Positions 1 to 12,100 of a stretch of 64,000 bases of DNA are shown in pieces. Location: positions 28,531,001 to 28,595,000 of the forward strand of contig CM060831.1 in assembly GCA_030762175.1 (NCBI GenBank), read 5' to 3'. A program made the position numbers and the translations under genes. The stretch is from Metallyticus violacea. Taxonomy: Eukaryota > Arthropoda > Insecta > Mantodea > Metallyticidae. How positions within the stretch are numbered: position 1 is the stretch's first letter; each line of letters opens with the position of its first letter. Under the pieces are notes generated by a model that saw only the letters and a program-made list of their open reading frames with translations, was not told where the DNA came from and ran no database searches.

Positions 1-2050
1 ATAAATGAAATGAATTAATATCTCCATTTCAGAATGGTTTCAGAAGAAGTAGAAGGACAACTGATAATGTATTAATAATTAAAACATTAATTAATAATAC
101 CTGTCAAAAGTAGATTATATGCAGTGTTTATAGAACTAGAGAAAACTTATAATAGGGTAAATAGGGATGCATTATGGTATAAACTGTGGAGCAAAGGAAT
201 GAGTAAAGAGATGATTAGATTACTCCAAGCAATTTATATGGCAACACATTTTTGTTAGATGCGGGGAGGGTAAGGTGTCACAGGAAGTTGCTCAGGATTG
301 CAGATTAAGACGGATGTAAAAGGAGTTCTATATTATAACAAATTTATTTGAGGAAATAATAATTTGTTATATTATACTATATTTAACTGTGAAAATTCTT
401 CCTATTGAAAACTGAGTCCTATATTGTTTAATTTGTCCATTAATGATGTGCTGGTAGGATTACAGAGAGTAATACACAAATGCTAGTAATAAATAACTGA
501 GAGATTCCTGGATTATTATATGCAAATTTAATAGCAGCATCCTTCTCAGTGATTAGACTGAAGAATGTAATTTCAGAAATGGATATTGTGAGCAATGGGA
601 TCTGAAAGTGAATCAGAATAAGACAAAAATTATGGTTATTAAGAAAGGAAATAAACTTAGTAAGGATGGATAGCATCCACATCCTACGAGAGTTCACATA
701 TTTGGGAATACGGTCTAGTAGCTCAGGTCAGTCCGAAAGAGAGAAAAGGGTAACATTAGCTAAAGGGAGGTTGACAATGACATTTTTAAGGAAATGCTAT
801 TTCTTGTACCTAATATGGATGTGGTTTGGTGTGAAAGAGTATACAGTGCTCTAGTGCAATTGAGGTGGGCCTATAGTATAGAGATATAGGGAGTGGAGGA
901 TAGTTGGAAAGAGACGGATAAATACTTAAAATATGTTTTGTAAAATGTTAGATATTCCACTAAATGCAGTCAATACTGGTGCTCTGTTAGAAATGGGAAA
1001 AGTAAATGCAAGAGGATGGGTGATGGAGAGAGTATTAAATACTGGTTGTACACAGATGCCACACGGTAATATTTTAAAAGAATGTTTAAAATTTCAGGAA
1101 TCCACTTTAAGAGAAGTTAATTGAGTAGGGAAAGTAAGATATGAATTAACACAGAATGGGACTGGGGAGGATTAGTTAGGAAGAGATAGTTTGCCAGGTG
1201 GATTTTGGAAGATAATTAGAATCAGATTCGAGAATATAGACAGATAAATTTTGTATGCAGATATAAGAAAAAGTTCCTTGCTGCTATTTCAAGAATTAAA
1301 AGTAATTGTATGAATGAGGGTTGAATTGATAAATGTAATATGAAAGGGAGAGAGGGGTTAGCATGGTTTTAGAATAGGAATATGGAGACTAAAGGGAATT
1401 AGAAGAAATCTGGAACAGAGTGTAAGTCCAATGTGTAAGAGTAATGAAAATGCCATTCACATCCTATTTGAATGTCCAGAAACAAGAGAGTCGAGGAGTT
1501 AGTTGATTAAAGTAAAATGCTATCTGAGATAGCAGTAAGGAAAATTCAGGGAAATATTTGTATAGAGTTAAAAATAAATGATTATGGATGACTAATAAGT
1601 AAAGGATCTAAGGTTTTAGCAATTTAGATTTATGGCTTGCAGTAGTTTGAATTGGATAATAAGCAGGGTTATAGTATTTTATTGTGGATATACTATTTTA
1701 AGGTGTTTAAGTGTAGCATTATACTAGATATATGAGAAATAAATTAGTAGTTTGTAGAGACTGTAGCTAGCTGACAAAATAATAGTATAGGTAGAGTAAT
1801 TTAAATATTTTAAATATTTAAGTTAAGTTGCAGCCTGGTCCCCTGGAATTCCAGTAGATACCTGCTGATAAACCGGAGACTGGGGTTTGATGCAATCAAG
1901 GTGGAAATTCTGTACTTTGTTTAATTATTTAGAATTTAGATAAAGGATTAGTATAAAATCATTATTGTTTTAACATTTTTTGTACTTATGAGGGGTTACC
2001 CCTAAAACGGCCTGCACTAGATAGGTGGCAATCCCTTTGTAGTCTGTATT
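1..2050 (+). mobile_element. LINE retrotransposon, decayed 3' half
   Basis: Broken reading frames encode parts of a non-LTR reverse transcriptase: QNGFRRSRRTTDNV near 30, GMSKEMIRLLQAIYM near 200, LSPILFNLSINDV at 412-456 and LKVNQNKTKIMVIKKG near 600. A C-terminal Cys/His patch (SPMCKSNENAIHILFECP) lies near 1422-1485. The 3' tail with CCCCTGGAATTCCAGTAG and a GATGAACCGG-like motif at about 1835-1875 recurs in two other copies in the window. The 5' end lies outside the window. Many stops and frameshifts; not functional. Confidence 0.85.
345..401 (+). mobile_element. PLE terminal fragment inside the LINE
   Basis: The LINE frame is interrupted by aataatttgttatattata and tatatttaactgtgaaaatt, which match the outer end of the PLE copies at 50376-50405 and (reversed) 54345-54375. 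A short 3'-end PLE piece therefore sits within the LINE just before its LSPILFN motif. Confidence 0.6.
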
Positions 2051-2353
2051 TTTCTTAGCATTTCAATAAATTTCAAATTACAAAGTGGAGGAGGGAGAGA
2101 AAAATTAAAGTTTAATTTCCAAGAGTGTTTCTACTCTTCCTCCATCTTTGTTATCATCTATTTGTGATTTTATCAAGCATATACATTTTTTTAAACAGAG
2201 CTAGGGTTTTATCCCAATGAGTGCTATTTCTCAATAGAAATTGCCAATTTCTCAATATCTTTATATTTTACAATTCTCATGTCAAATTTATTATTGAATA
2301 CTTTTCAAAATATTGAAAACACATTGTGAATTAATTGCCTTTATTTTGATAAT

Positions 2354-2410
2354 TACATGGGAGAGTAGTGTTTAACGCCTGTTTTTACTACTGAGGCACC
2401 ACAGGCAGTA
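2354..2410 (-). mobile_element. Fragment of tRNA-Leu/Ser-like SINE (3' part)
   Basis: Carries tagtgtttaacgcctg and actactgaggcaccacagg, matching the 3' portion of the SINE copies at 7672 and 62684. The rest of the element is missing. Confidence 0.6.
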
Positions 2411-2446
2411 TAATTACATGGGAAACCAAACATTGCCATCATCTAC

Positions 2447-2908
2447 CAAGCTCTCAGTCATTTTCCACATACTGCAGTGTATTAGAATTTATATAGCTAT
2501 TACCCTGTCTTGTGATTGGCCTGAACAGGGCAGACAGGCGAGCTGATCGGATGGATGGATGGATGGATGGATGGACAAGCTCTCAGTCATTTTCCACATA
2601 CTGCAGTGTATTAGAATTTATATAGCTATTACCCTGTCTTGTGATTGGCCTGAACAGGGCAGACAGGCGAGCTGATCGGATGGATGGATGGATGGATGGA
2701 TGGATGGATGGACAAGCTCTCAGTCATTTTCCACATACTGCAGTGTATTAGAATTTATATAGCTATTACCCTGTCTTGTGATTGGCCTGAACAGGGCAGA
2801 CAGGCGAGCTGATCGGATGGATGGATGGATGGATGGATGGATGGATGGATGGATGGCTGGCTGGATGGATGGATGGATGGATGGATGGATGGATGGATGG
2901 ATGGATAC
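2447..2908. repeat. Minisatellite of about 130 bp, three copies, with embedded (GGAT)n
   Basis: Three near-identical units start at 2447, 2576 and 2713 (caagctctcagtcattttcc...). Unit lengths of 129 and 137 bp differ by two GGAT tetramers; the third unit ends in a long (GGAT)n run interrupted by gctggct. The variable tetranucleotide block lies inside each unit, so unit duplication and tetramer slippage both acted. The HPSI-repeat reading frame on the other strand is an artefact of this array. Confidence 0.95.
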
Positions 2909-3081
2909 TACATAAATGGAATGCCAACAAACATGAATATCTGATTTATTACATAAAACTAATGCACTAGCCACAAATACTGCCATATTGATGTATATAT
3001 TGGCTAGCATAAGCCTTAGGAAAGACCACTGAAGTAAAATGATTACATGAAGAGCAAATTTCAAAGGTTAATCTCACTTAC

Positions 3082-3196
3082 ATAAAACTGGAGCAAGCTT
3101 CACGTGGACGGTCCCTTTCATACTTGGAGTCTTTGGTGTACTGATTAAAGTAATACTTGTAGTGAGTTGATCTGCTTTCATGCCTCATCCAAGGCT
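3082..3196 (-). CDS. CMTR1: CMTR1 exon 16 of window (WW domain)
   Basis: 115 bp, phase 1 in and 2 out; acceptor ..cactttcag, donor TTTTAT|gtaagt. Encodes [26 protein letters not shown] and [11 protein letters not shown]. This is the WW domain of CMTR1, which in the family contacts the RNA polymerase II C-terminal tail. Reading through the donor meets TAA at once, but the strong GTAAGT site and the absence of the conserved C-terminal block indicate one more exon below position 3082. I could not find it in 1-3081. Confidence 0.94.
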
Positions 3197-6100
3197 CTGA
3201 AAGTGCAATGTCATGAAAGTTATGAGCTACCAATGAATAAAAAATGCACATATTTTCTCAGTTTGGTCAAATGCAGCTGCTGAAAGGGAAAGCAAAACAT
3301 TAAATTAACACATAATATAAAGCATTATTACCTTTACATTCCTATTCATATCCATGCCAAACAAATGGCAGCATAATTTTAAATGGGAAATTTTTAAGTG
3401 AAATTTAACAATAATTATGTCAATTTGATAGGAAAATTTCTCAAATTTCAATAGCATTTTACCAGCTTACATGGTCATGTTTCAAGGACTATTGCCTTCA
3501 TCACCAGCATGTATTCATTATCAGCTTTCTAACATTATGCAGATGTCTCTCTATAGATTTTATGAATTAATCAATGAGGTTATTGCTGTTTGGAAGATCA
3601 AAATTAACTAACTTTTAAAAGTTTTTGGTTAATTTTGAAAATTGTGGTTTTTGTGCCTGAAATGATAAGTTATTGCCAATTTCTCAGTACATTTACATTT
3701 TACATTTCTCATGAATTTCGGAAATGTACAATAATTTTTTTTTTTGGTTTTGTTTCATGTTGCAATCTTTGCAACATGTAGGATTTCAGGAGATTTTTTA
3801 AGTTGTATTTGTTTACTGGAGAAAAATAATATGATCTTTGAATATTTTCTGAAAATTTAGATTTGTCTATGGATGGAAGGTAAATTTATTACAACCTGTC
3901 TTCAGAATAATAAAACCGTCCAATAAGCAAGACAATACAAAGTTGAGTACCAACAAATCACAATACATTGCAGAAAATGGCATAGAAAATAGACCTGGTC
4001 AACAAGAAAATTAAGAAATTCAGGGGAAGAAGAAGAAGAAGAAGAAGAAGAAGAAGAAGAAGAAGAAGCAGAAGAAGGGCGGATGGGGGGAGAGAGAGAG
4101 AGAGAGAGACTTAACCATGCTGAAAGGTTACAAAGGAGGACATATTCACAAGAAATTTGAAGTAATAAATTGCAGAATCATAGAAATAATTTTAGGATGT
4201 TTGGGACAAAATGACAGATGGTAACAATGAACCTGGAACTAAGAAAATTCACCTTGACAATATGAACGCAATGATTTAGATTATTTCTTAAATCCAATAA
4301 TGATTTTTTTCTATGAGATTATGGATACTGTGAGCATATCTTAAAATTTAGCAAAATTTCACAGTGAAAATGTGTCTGTCTTCTTGACCACATGCAATTC
4401 CCAAACTTTAAAAAGAAATTTCTGGAAAAACAACTTGCAAATTTGAAAATAAATTATGGAGTTATTTTAAATTTCATTTAGTTATGAAGTGATTTGTGTG
4501 TGATTATGGTGATGCTGATATGAAGAACAGTGTTTCTGAGCTGCGTCATGAAGACAATGAATCCAAAATGTTTCCTGAAACTTTCAAACTGACAGCTTTG
4601 ATTATGACAATACCAGCAATTAGTGCTTCAGTGCAAAGATCCTTTTCATGACTGTATAAAAGATTATTTTAGTAATGCTCAACATGAAAAGACACTCAGC
4701 TTTTGCTCTGATGAACAATCAAAGCACACTTCTGAAATATGTACATTATCTGCCTTTATTTGAGGATGATGCCATTGATGTCTTTGCAGCAAAAATCTGA
4801 AGGATCTACCTAATTTACAAGTAGTAGGGTAACTGTGAGCTATAAATTACATTTATATTTTGGGCATGATCGCACATTAAGCAATTATATTACAACCATA
4901 TGTGCTTATTATTTCTTTTTGGATCTAATAATATTATGAGCACACATAAATATATTGATAATATTGTATAAATAAAAATTAAAAGTGTAAGAATTTTAAA
5001 AAGAGGTTTTTAGTTTCTATACTAAAGGTGCATAATACACAACCCTATGCTTGATAAGAAACAGGGAAAATAGCATCTATGTTTGGGTCAAACCTTAATA
5101 TTTTGCAATGCTTATTGGATTACATATCCCAATTCGAAAACCAGGCCATGCCACTGCCACAATTCATCATAAAAGTTGCTGAACCTAAAAATTTCTGCTT
5201 GCTAAAATATATGCATAGCTCCTAAAAGTCCTTTTTGCCTGATAAATTTCTTTTTTTCACTATAAAGTTTCTCTTCCCTCAAAACCAAATCTTACTATAA
5301 ATATTTCCAATCATCAATTGCTATATTTTTGCATTCTCTCCATCTATTCTACAGAGAGCATACATGACTCATAGTCTGCCTTGATGGTATATGGGGTATT
5401 GCGTACTCCTCTGAACCCAAGATTTATGGCTTCAACAGGACAAAATTCTTGAGTGCAAGTTCTCTGGGAGGGACTTCAAGCCATGGGTTCCATATTGTAG
5501 ATTTACGGTAGATACCCATGTTCCGGACGAGTATTAACAACTCATATCTATCTTATAACTTAAGATCTTTCTTGCATGTTCTGTTTACTCATGAACATGA
5601 AACCTTAATTTGAAGTACAAATTTCTTTTGCTGCCAGCATGGATTTCTCTGCAGTACTTTCAGAAGACTGTAGTTTTCTAGCTGCATGAGCTGCCATCAA
5701 ACCTTATCTTCATCATCATCTGGTTTAGTTATTTGTGGAGTGGATTTATTCTGTAATAGCTAGTAAAACACAGCAAAACAGAGTGACATTTTTCTCTATG
5801 GCAGAGCTTTACAAAGGGTTTCAATCCTTTGAAACAATTAACAACAATTGTCATATTAACTAGAAATATTAACTGGAACTTTTACAGTAAAGCTAATCAT
5901 ATAATTTTACGATTGAGTAAAACTACACACTCATATTGTTCCACTTACTTGTTTATAATATGAAGAACCTGTTTCATGAACCCTTTGTCGACTCGGAGTC
6001 AATGGTTAGGTGATGATGCCGACAAAGGGTTCGTGAAACCAGTTCTACATATTATAAACAAGTAAGTGGAGCAATAGACCACCTCGTTGGTCTAGTGTTA

Positions 6101-9100
6101 GCATTGCTGACTGTTGCCCTGGAGGCCCGGGTTCGATTCCCGGCACCTACTTTTCTAAGATAGGGAGGTCTGGAACGGGGTCCACCCAGCCTTGTGATGA
6201 CAACTTGGTTGGAGAGGTAGTGACCTTCGATCTAGTAAGCCGTGATATAGCGATCACATGTCTCCTGCAATACTGCACTCTACCAATGAAATCATGTGAT
6301 GGAGGTAGAAGATGCAGTGATCAATGCAGTAAAGCTCAGGCCCACATGTGGCTGTAAAAGGCTTCACTGTTTGTTTGTTTGTTTGTTTTTTTTTTTTTCA
6401 AGTGGAGCAATAAGAGTGTGTAGTTTGACTCAATCATACAATGACCTAATTAATTGTCATATTGTTCAGTGTGAGGGATAATTCAATTGATGTTATATAT
6501 GCAGGTGTTCAGCTGCAACGATACTAACGAAACTTATGGAAGAATTGCATCACAGCTTTTTCAAATATAATGCTCTCTAATTGTCAAAGAGATTATTTTT
6601 TGTTAGATTCAGCCAATGTTTTGGTAGTTCTTAAGTGTAAAAAGAGAGGACAGGTATTTGTTCATACTGACATGGCTATATACACTAGTACAAACATTGT
6701 GTGTAATAGCACTTTATAACATTTAATAAATGAGTGTTGAAATTAACATGCAATTTGCATGAAAAGTGGAAACGAACACATGGTTTCTCTCTTGCACTCA
6801 TGAAGTATCTGAGAGTAATTTATACAGAACTCCAGAACAAAGGGGGAACAGAAAGAAGAGAATAAAAAGTATTGCAATGTCAAAATAAGAACATAAATGG
6901 GTAAAAAAAGTGAAAGTAAATGCAAGCAAAATATAAATAGTTGAGTGTTTTACTAGCTAGTCATTGATTTTTCCTTAGAAATTGCAAACTAATGGACCTT
7001 ATTCAGTGAAATTATATATGGACATACTTTGATTTTAGAGAAGCATGGCTATAGAAGTACAAAAATGGTACCACTACTCTCCAGCACTTGATTTAGACAT
7101 GCTTATGAAAGCCAACGGCTTATTTACTGTCCTGAAAGTAGGTGATTCATCTGTCCCTGCTGATGTTATGATGTTAGTTTTTGTCTTAATCACCTAGAAA
7201 ATGGTTAGGCTGAAAACTTATGGACCTACCTTTGTATATCCAATGTGTGGAGAGAAAGAATATTTTTGGCTTAGTTTATTAGAATGTAATGAAACTGATA
7301 ATTCTGAGAGAAATTGCATTTGCAGAAATGGAGTATCTTCTGACAGTAGTAGTTAGGAATAAGATTGCAATTTATTGAAAATGCTGAGAAAAATACAAAT
7401 TACAAGGGGTCTCCAACTATTTGGCCCAGGCTATTTTAGATGTACCTCCTCACGATTACAGAAATATTAATACAATAATAATTTTACACTAACCCTTTAT
7501 CTAAATTCCAAATAATTATATAAAGTACGAAATTTCTACCTTGATTACATCAGACCCCAGTCCCTGCATTGTCAGCAATAGCCTACTGGAATTCCAGGGG
7601 ACTAAATAAAATATTTAAATTATTCTGCCTATACCATTATTTTACGTTCTCTATAAACCACTAAGGGAATACATTTTTTTTTTGAGTAGTGTTTAACACC
7701 CGTTTTTACTACTGAGGCACCGCAGGCGGTGGACACGATGATACATGAGATGAAATGATAAATTGGGAAAGGATTTTTTTTAAAGGAAGGAAATGTTTCA
7801 GGCCTAAGTTTATGGTATCTCCCCGGCATTTGCCTGTGGAAAACCTGGGGAAAAAAAAAACCCAGTCAGGGAGGACGGTCCTGGTGGGATTCAAACCCCA
7901 GACCTTCCGCTCACGAATCTGCGCCTTAACAAACTCGGCCACCCTGGGGGTTACTAAGGGAATAAGATAATAAATTCAAGTTCAGAGAAAAATGTAAAGG
8001 AAAAGGAAGTTATTTATGGAAAGTGAGCAAGAAATGGTTCAGGGGATTAATGATCAAATGAAAATAATTAAATATGTGGAAAATTATTACAGATGGCTTT
8101 TAAATTGTGTGGATGAATCTAATATCTTGATAACACAGTTTGGTTATTGGATCAATGAGGAAATCAGATAAATTCAGACAAAATATTAGTAGAAAGATTT
8201 ATAACTAATAAGTACAAATAGATTACAGTGATAGATTCATTGTATATTACTGTATACCATATTTTAAGTATTGAATAAATTAATCTACACATTCGTTGAA
8301 TATGACATATATTAAGGACTTTAGCCATCATGATCACCTGACCTTATGGCACTAGATTTCTCCCCATGGCACATGTATGGGGGGAAAAAAAAAAAAAAGA
8401 AAAAAAAAAAAAAGAAAAAAAAAAAAAAGAAAAGAAAAGAAAAAGAGAGTAGCTCAACACGTCATTGATTCTCATGGAACTACAAGAAAACAATCAGTGA
8501 AAAAATGAGGCCCGACTCCCAATGTGTTAATGAATACGAGGGTAGTCCTTAAGTTTCTGGCCTAACCATTTTCTAGGTATGATAAAGACAAAAACTATAC
8601 TTCACTTTTCAATATAATTACCCTTTATTGCAATATACTTCTTACATCTTTGAATTAACATTTATAACCTCCCTCAAAAAATAGTCAGAAGTCTTGAGTG
8701 CAAAATGGGCATTAACAGCATCCATCACTTCTTCATCACACTTAAATTTCCTTCCTTGAAGATCCTTCTTGAGCTTTCAGAAGAGGAAATAATCACCGGG
8801 AGCTAGATCTGGGCTGTAGGGTGGATGGTTGATCTCCTTGAAGTCACATTTCTTCACAGCTTCCTTTGCAACAAGAGCTGTGTGCACAGGTGCATTGTCC
8901 TGAAGAAGGCACACACTGCCACTCAGCTTTCCTGACCTTTCCTGTAATTTCTCTTTAGTGGCAGCATGTAGTCTGTGCAGTAGTACTCTCCATTTACTTT
9001 GGTGTGCCTCTCCTTGAAGTCAATGAAGAGTATTCCTTCACAGTCCCAAAAGATTGTGGGCGTGATCTTCTTGGTTGACTGAGTGACCTTAGCCTTTAGA

Positions 9101-12100
9101 GGTAGTGCTTCGCCAGGTTTATGCCACTCCATTGATTCTCTTTTGGACAAAAGATCATTGTAGAGGACTATAGTTTCATCTTCTGTAACAATGGTTTGCA
9201 GAACTTCTCTCTTGTAGCCACAGCAGAGCTCCAAAATTACTGACAATAAATGACTTATTGCTGCTTTTGAACTGAGGAAAGAAGTCTAGGCACCCATCTT
9301 GCACTAACCTTATTCATGTTTAAATGTTCATAAATAACTCGAAGGACTGTTGTTTTAGAAAAGGCCCCTGCTATTTCTGTAACTATGAGCCACCGGTCTT
9401 CCATAATTTCTTCTTCAACAAGAGGGATGTTTTCAGGAGTGAGCACCTCCAAGGGCCGACCTGCACGCTCTCTGTCTTCAATGCTTTCTTGATCCATTCG
9501 AAAAAGTTTGGCCCATTTTTTATGGTAAAATATGAGGGGGATGCTTCCCCATATATACTGTCCAATCTCTGTTTAATTTAATTTGGAGAAGTCCTTCTTT
9601 TGTGAAGCGCTTAATAACAGCTTGATACTGCAATTTGAACACGTCACAACACATAGCCTTCTTTATGCAACTATATCTGAACAACTGAACACAGCAGAGC
9701 ATAAGTTACAGCTGCAATTATTTACTTAACAGATAAGGCTTTTGTGAAGGTGATAATTCTTATCGGTGAGGCAGGAAACTTATGGACCTACCCTTTTAAC
9801 TTCTAAAACATAAGAGAGGCATGTACAGTCATGTCTTGATGTTAATGTCAGCCACATTCGGCATTTACTATGAGTTCATGCTTCTTGTATACCAAGGTAT
9901 TTTCTTGTCAAACATTACTAAATTACATGTATTAGTCTGAAAGTTGTAAGGGAAAATCAAGGGCTAAGAGCAAGTGAAAAGTGTCCACATAAAAGCTGAA
10001 AAAAGACAAAGCATTAATTATTATACTTTGTTTTAATATGTTCATATTTGAAATAATGCAGTTAATGGATTGTCAAATAAAGCAATAGAAAGGACTTAAA
10101 AGACAAGATGAGAGGAAGGAAAAAAAAACCTCACATTAGGAATGACATGGTAAAAATATTATTTCTGTACCTTTGGTTGCCTTGAAGAACATGAGCCCAC
10201 CAGGAAGATAGAATCTATCATCAGTTCCTACACTGTATACAAGACGTTGCTGACCACCTGCACCTTTGACTGTTCTCTGGTCTAGTCTGAAAGAAGGTAA
10301 TAGCTTTTTGTTTTATTTTAAATTTAAATACATTTTCACACTTCTTATACACTGAAACTACCTTTGAGTTCATATATGTACACTGTATTACCATTACTGT
10401 TCATCACACCTCCTATAATGCCATAGTAATTAAAATGGGAAATTAGCACTATTTTAAAAAAAAATGTCTGCTCTTACTCTTATGCAAGTCCAACAATAAA
10501 ATTTTAAGATAAAGAATCACTAATATAACATTTTTAAAATTTAAATATTCTGTATACAGGATGAGATGCTTAAAATTGCCATCTCAAACATCCCTATTCT
10601 ATTACTATATTGATGGAACTAGTTTCCCTAGATTTAAGAATACATAATGGCCCCAATCAAGCCTAAAGAGAATTAATACTGACTAGAGAAAATTACTAAT
10701 TCTAGCAATTTTTTTAATTGATCTATAGCCATAAATATAATAGAAATTAAACTAATATAAATAGAATTAATAATGGCACTTAACAGCATGTTTGCAATGC
10801 AAATAGTTAGTGAATAATTGATTTTTAGTTTTATCCATTAATTAGATAATAAAATATGGATTTTCACCTGTTTTTCAGTCTTTCATTTTCTTTAAATAAA
10901 TTACAAATATATACAGTAATGACAGCCTGTGATGCAGCTTTGATATTTCTCCTAAATCTGCTGCAAGCTGGGTTTACTTCTCAATGAATTCATGTGATGT
11001 TGCTGCTATTGCCACAACTAACATGCATTTAATGAACAGTTGTTAAACATGAAAGTAAAAGAGTAATTAATTAAAAAATTAACTATAATGAAAATGCATT
11101 TTTTCTTTTTAAAATTGACATGAAATTCCAGATTATGCCACTGAAATAATTAACTAGAACACTACATTAATTAAGGTGGTAAATCCTGTTTTTTTATTTA
11201 TTTATTCTTTTTAACTCTGGCTTTAGGTTTTATATGTTTATTGGTGGTTTCTAGTTTCTGAACAATAGTCAAGCGTTTTATGTATTATTATTTTTTTTTC
11301 CTCCTAAGTTATCCTTTATGTTTATCTGAGAATGTTTCTGAATTTTACTAAGATACAAAAAAGTTATGTAGCAGCTGGCAAGCATATCTTAGTTTTATAA
11401 TTACCATAAATGACTGACCAATGAAAATACTATATTGTGTTTTCTGCGCAATATTACTTATTACCAAAAACTAATGGGGAATGAAGAGAAACATAATATA
11501 AAGAGATGTGAAGGGTTCTGCAAAATTATTAAATAAAATAAACTATCTTCAAGAAGCAAGTTTCACTGCATAAATACAACTTTAAGTTGTTCATTTTTCT
11601 GAATTTATTTTCTCAGCAGTATTTTGCCACAAAAGAACAACCTAGCATAACCTGAAATAATAATAGTCACCCAATTTGATATTCCAGTTTTAATATTGAT
11701 ATTAAATGTTATTCAATGAAAGACTTTTCAGTATTTTTAACATTATCTGGTAGTAGAAAATCATGAACTTGGAACTCTAGGGTTATTTACTTAGAATTAT
11801 TCATAGGAATTTAATTCAGCATTAAGTTTTGTATTAGAACCTTAACCTGTGGAACCAGAAAATTATGAACAAGCTTTAATTCAAAATTCACAGGAGCAGA
11901 TCATGCCAACATAATTGCCAAGCATCACCAATGCAGTGACTTAAAGTTAAGCATCAATAGTAAATATTTCAGAATACTTACATTTGGAAATAATTATTAT
12001 TAGGATTTTGATGGTATACACATGCGTGAGAGCTGTTGAATTTATAAAAGTAGTAATAAATATTTCTGGTTAGTATTCAATTATGCCATTCTATTATTTG

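Larger units (their letters stand above)
5855..6475. mobile_element. Inverted pair of PLE ends, split by a SINE
   Basis: Left arm (minus, about 5855-5990) and right arm (plus, about 6019-6475 without the SINE) are inverted copies of the PLE 3' end: cttacttgtttataatatg...cccctttgtcg-like sequence against cgacaaagggttcg...tataaacaagtaag. They are separated by about 29 bp. The right arm holds the SINE at 6077-6399 and continues with agagtgtgtagtttgactc. Confidence 0.85.

Noticed and set aside
2720..3064. 114-codon open frame with HPSI repeats on the minus strand
   Set aside because: Produced by the (GGAT)n minisatellite.
6077..6150. Functional tRNA gene
   Set aside because: Has A and B boxes, but lacks a proper acceptor stem, continues into a SINE body and is bounded by a target duplication.
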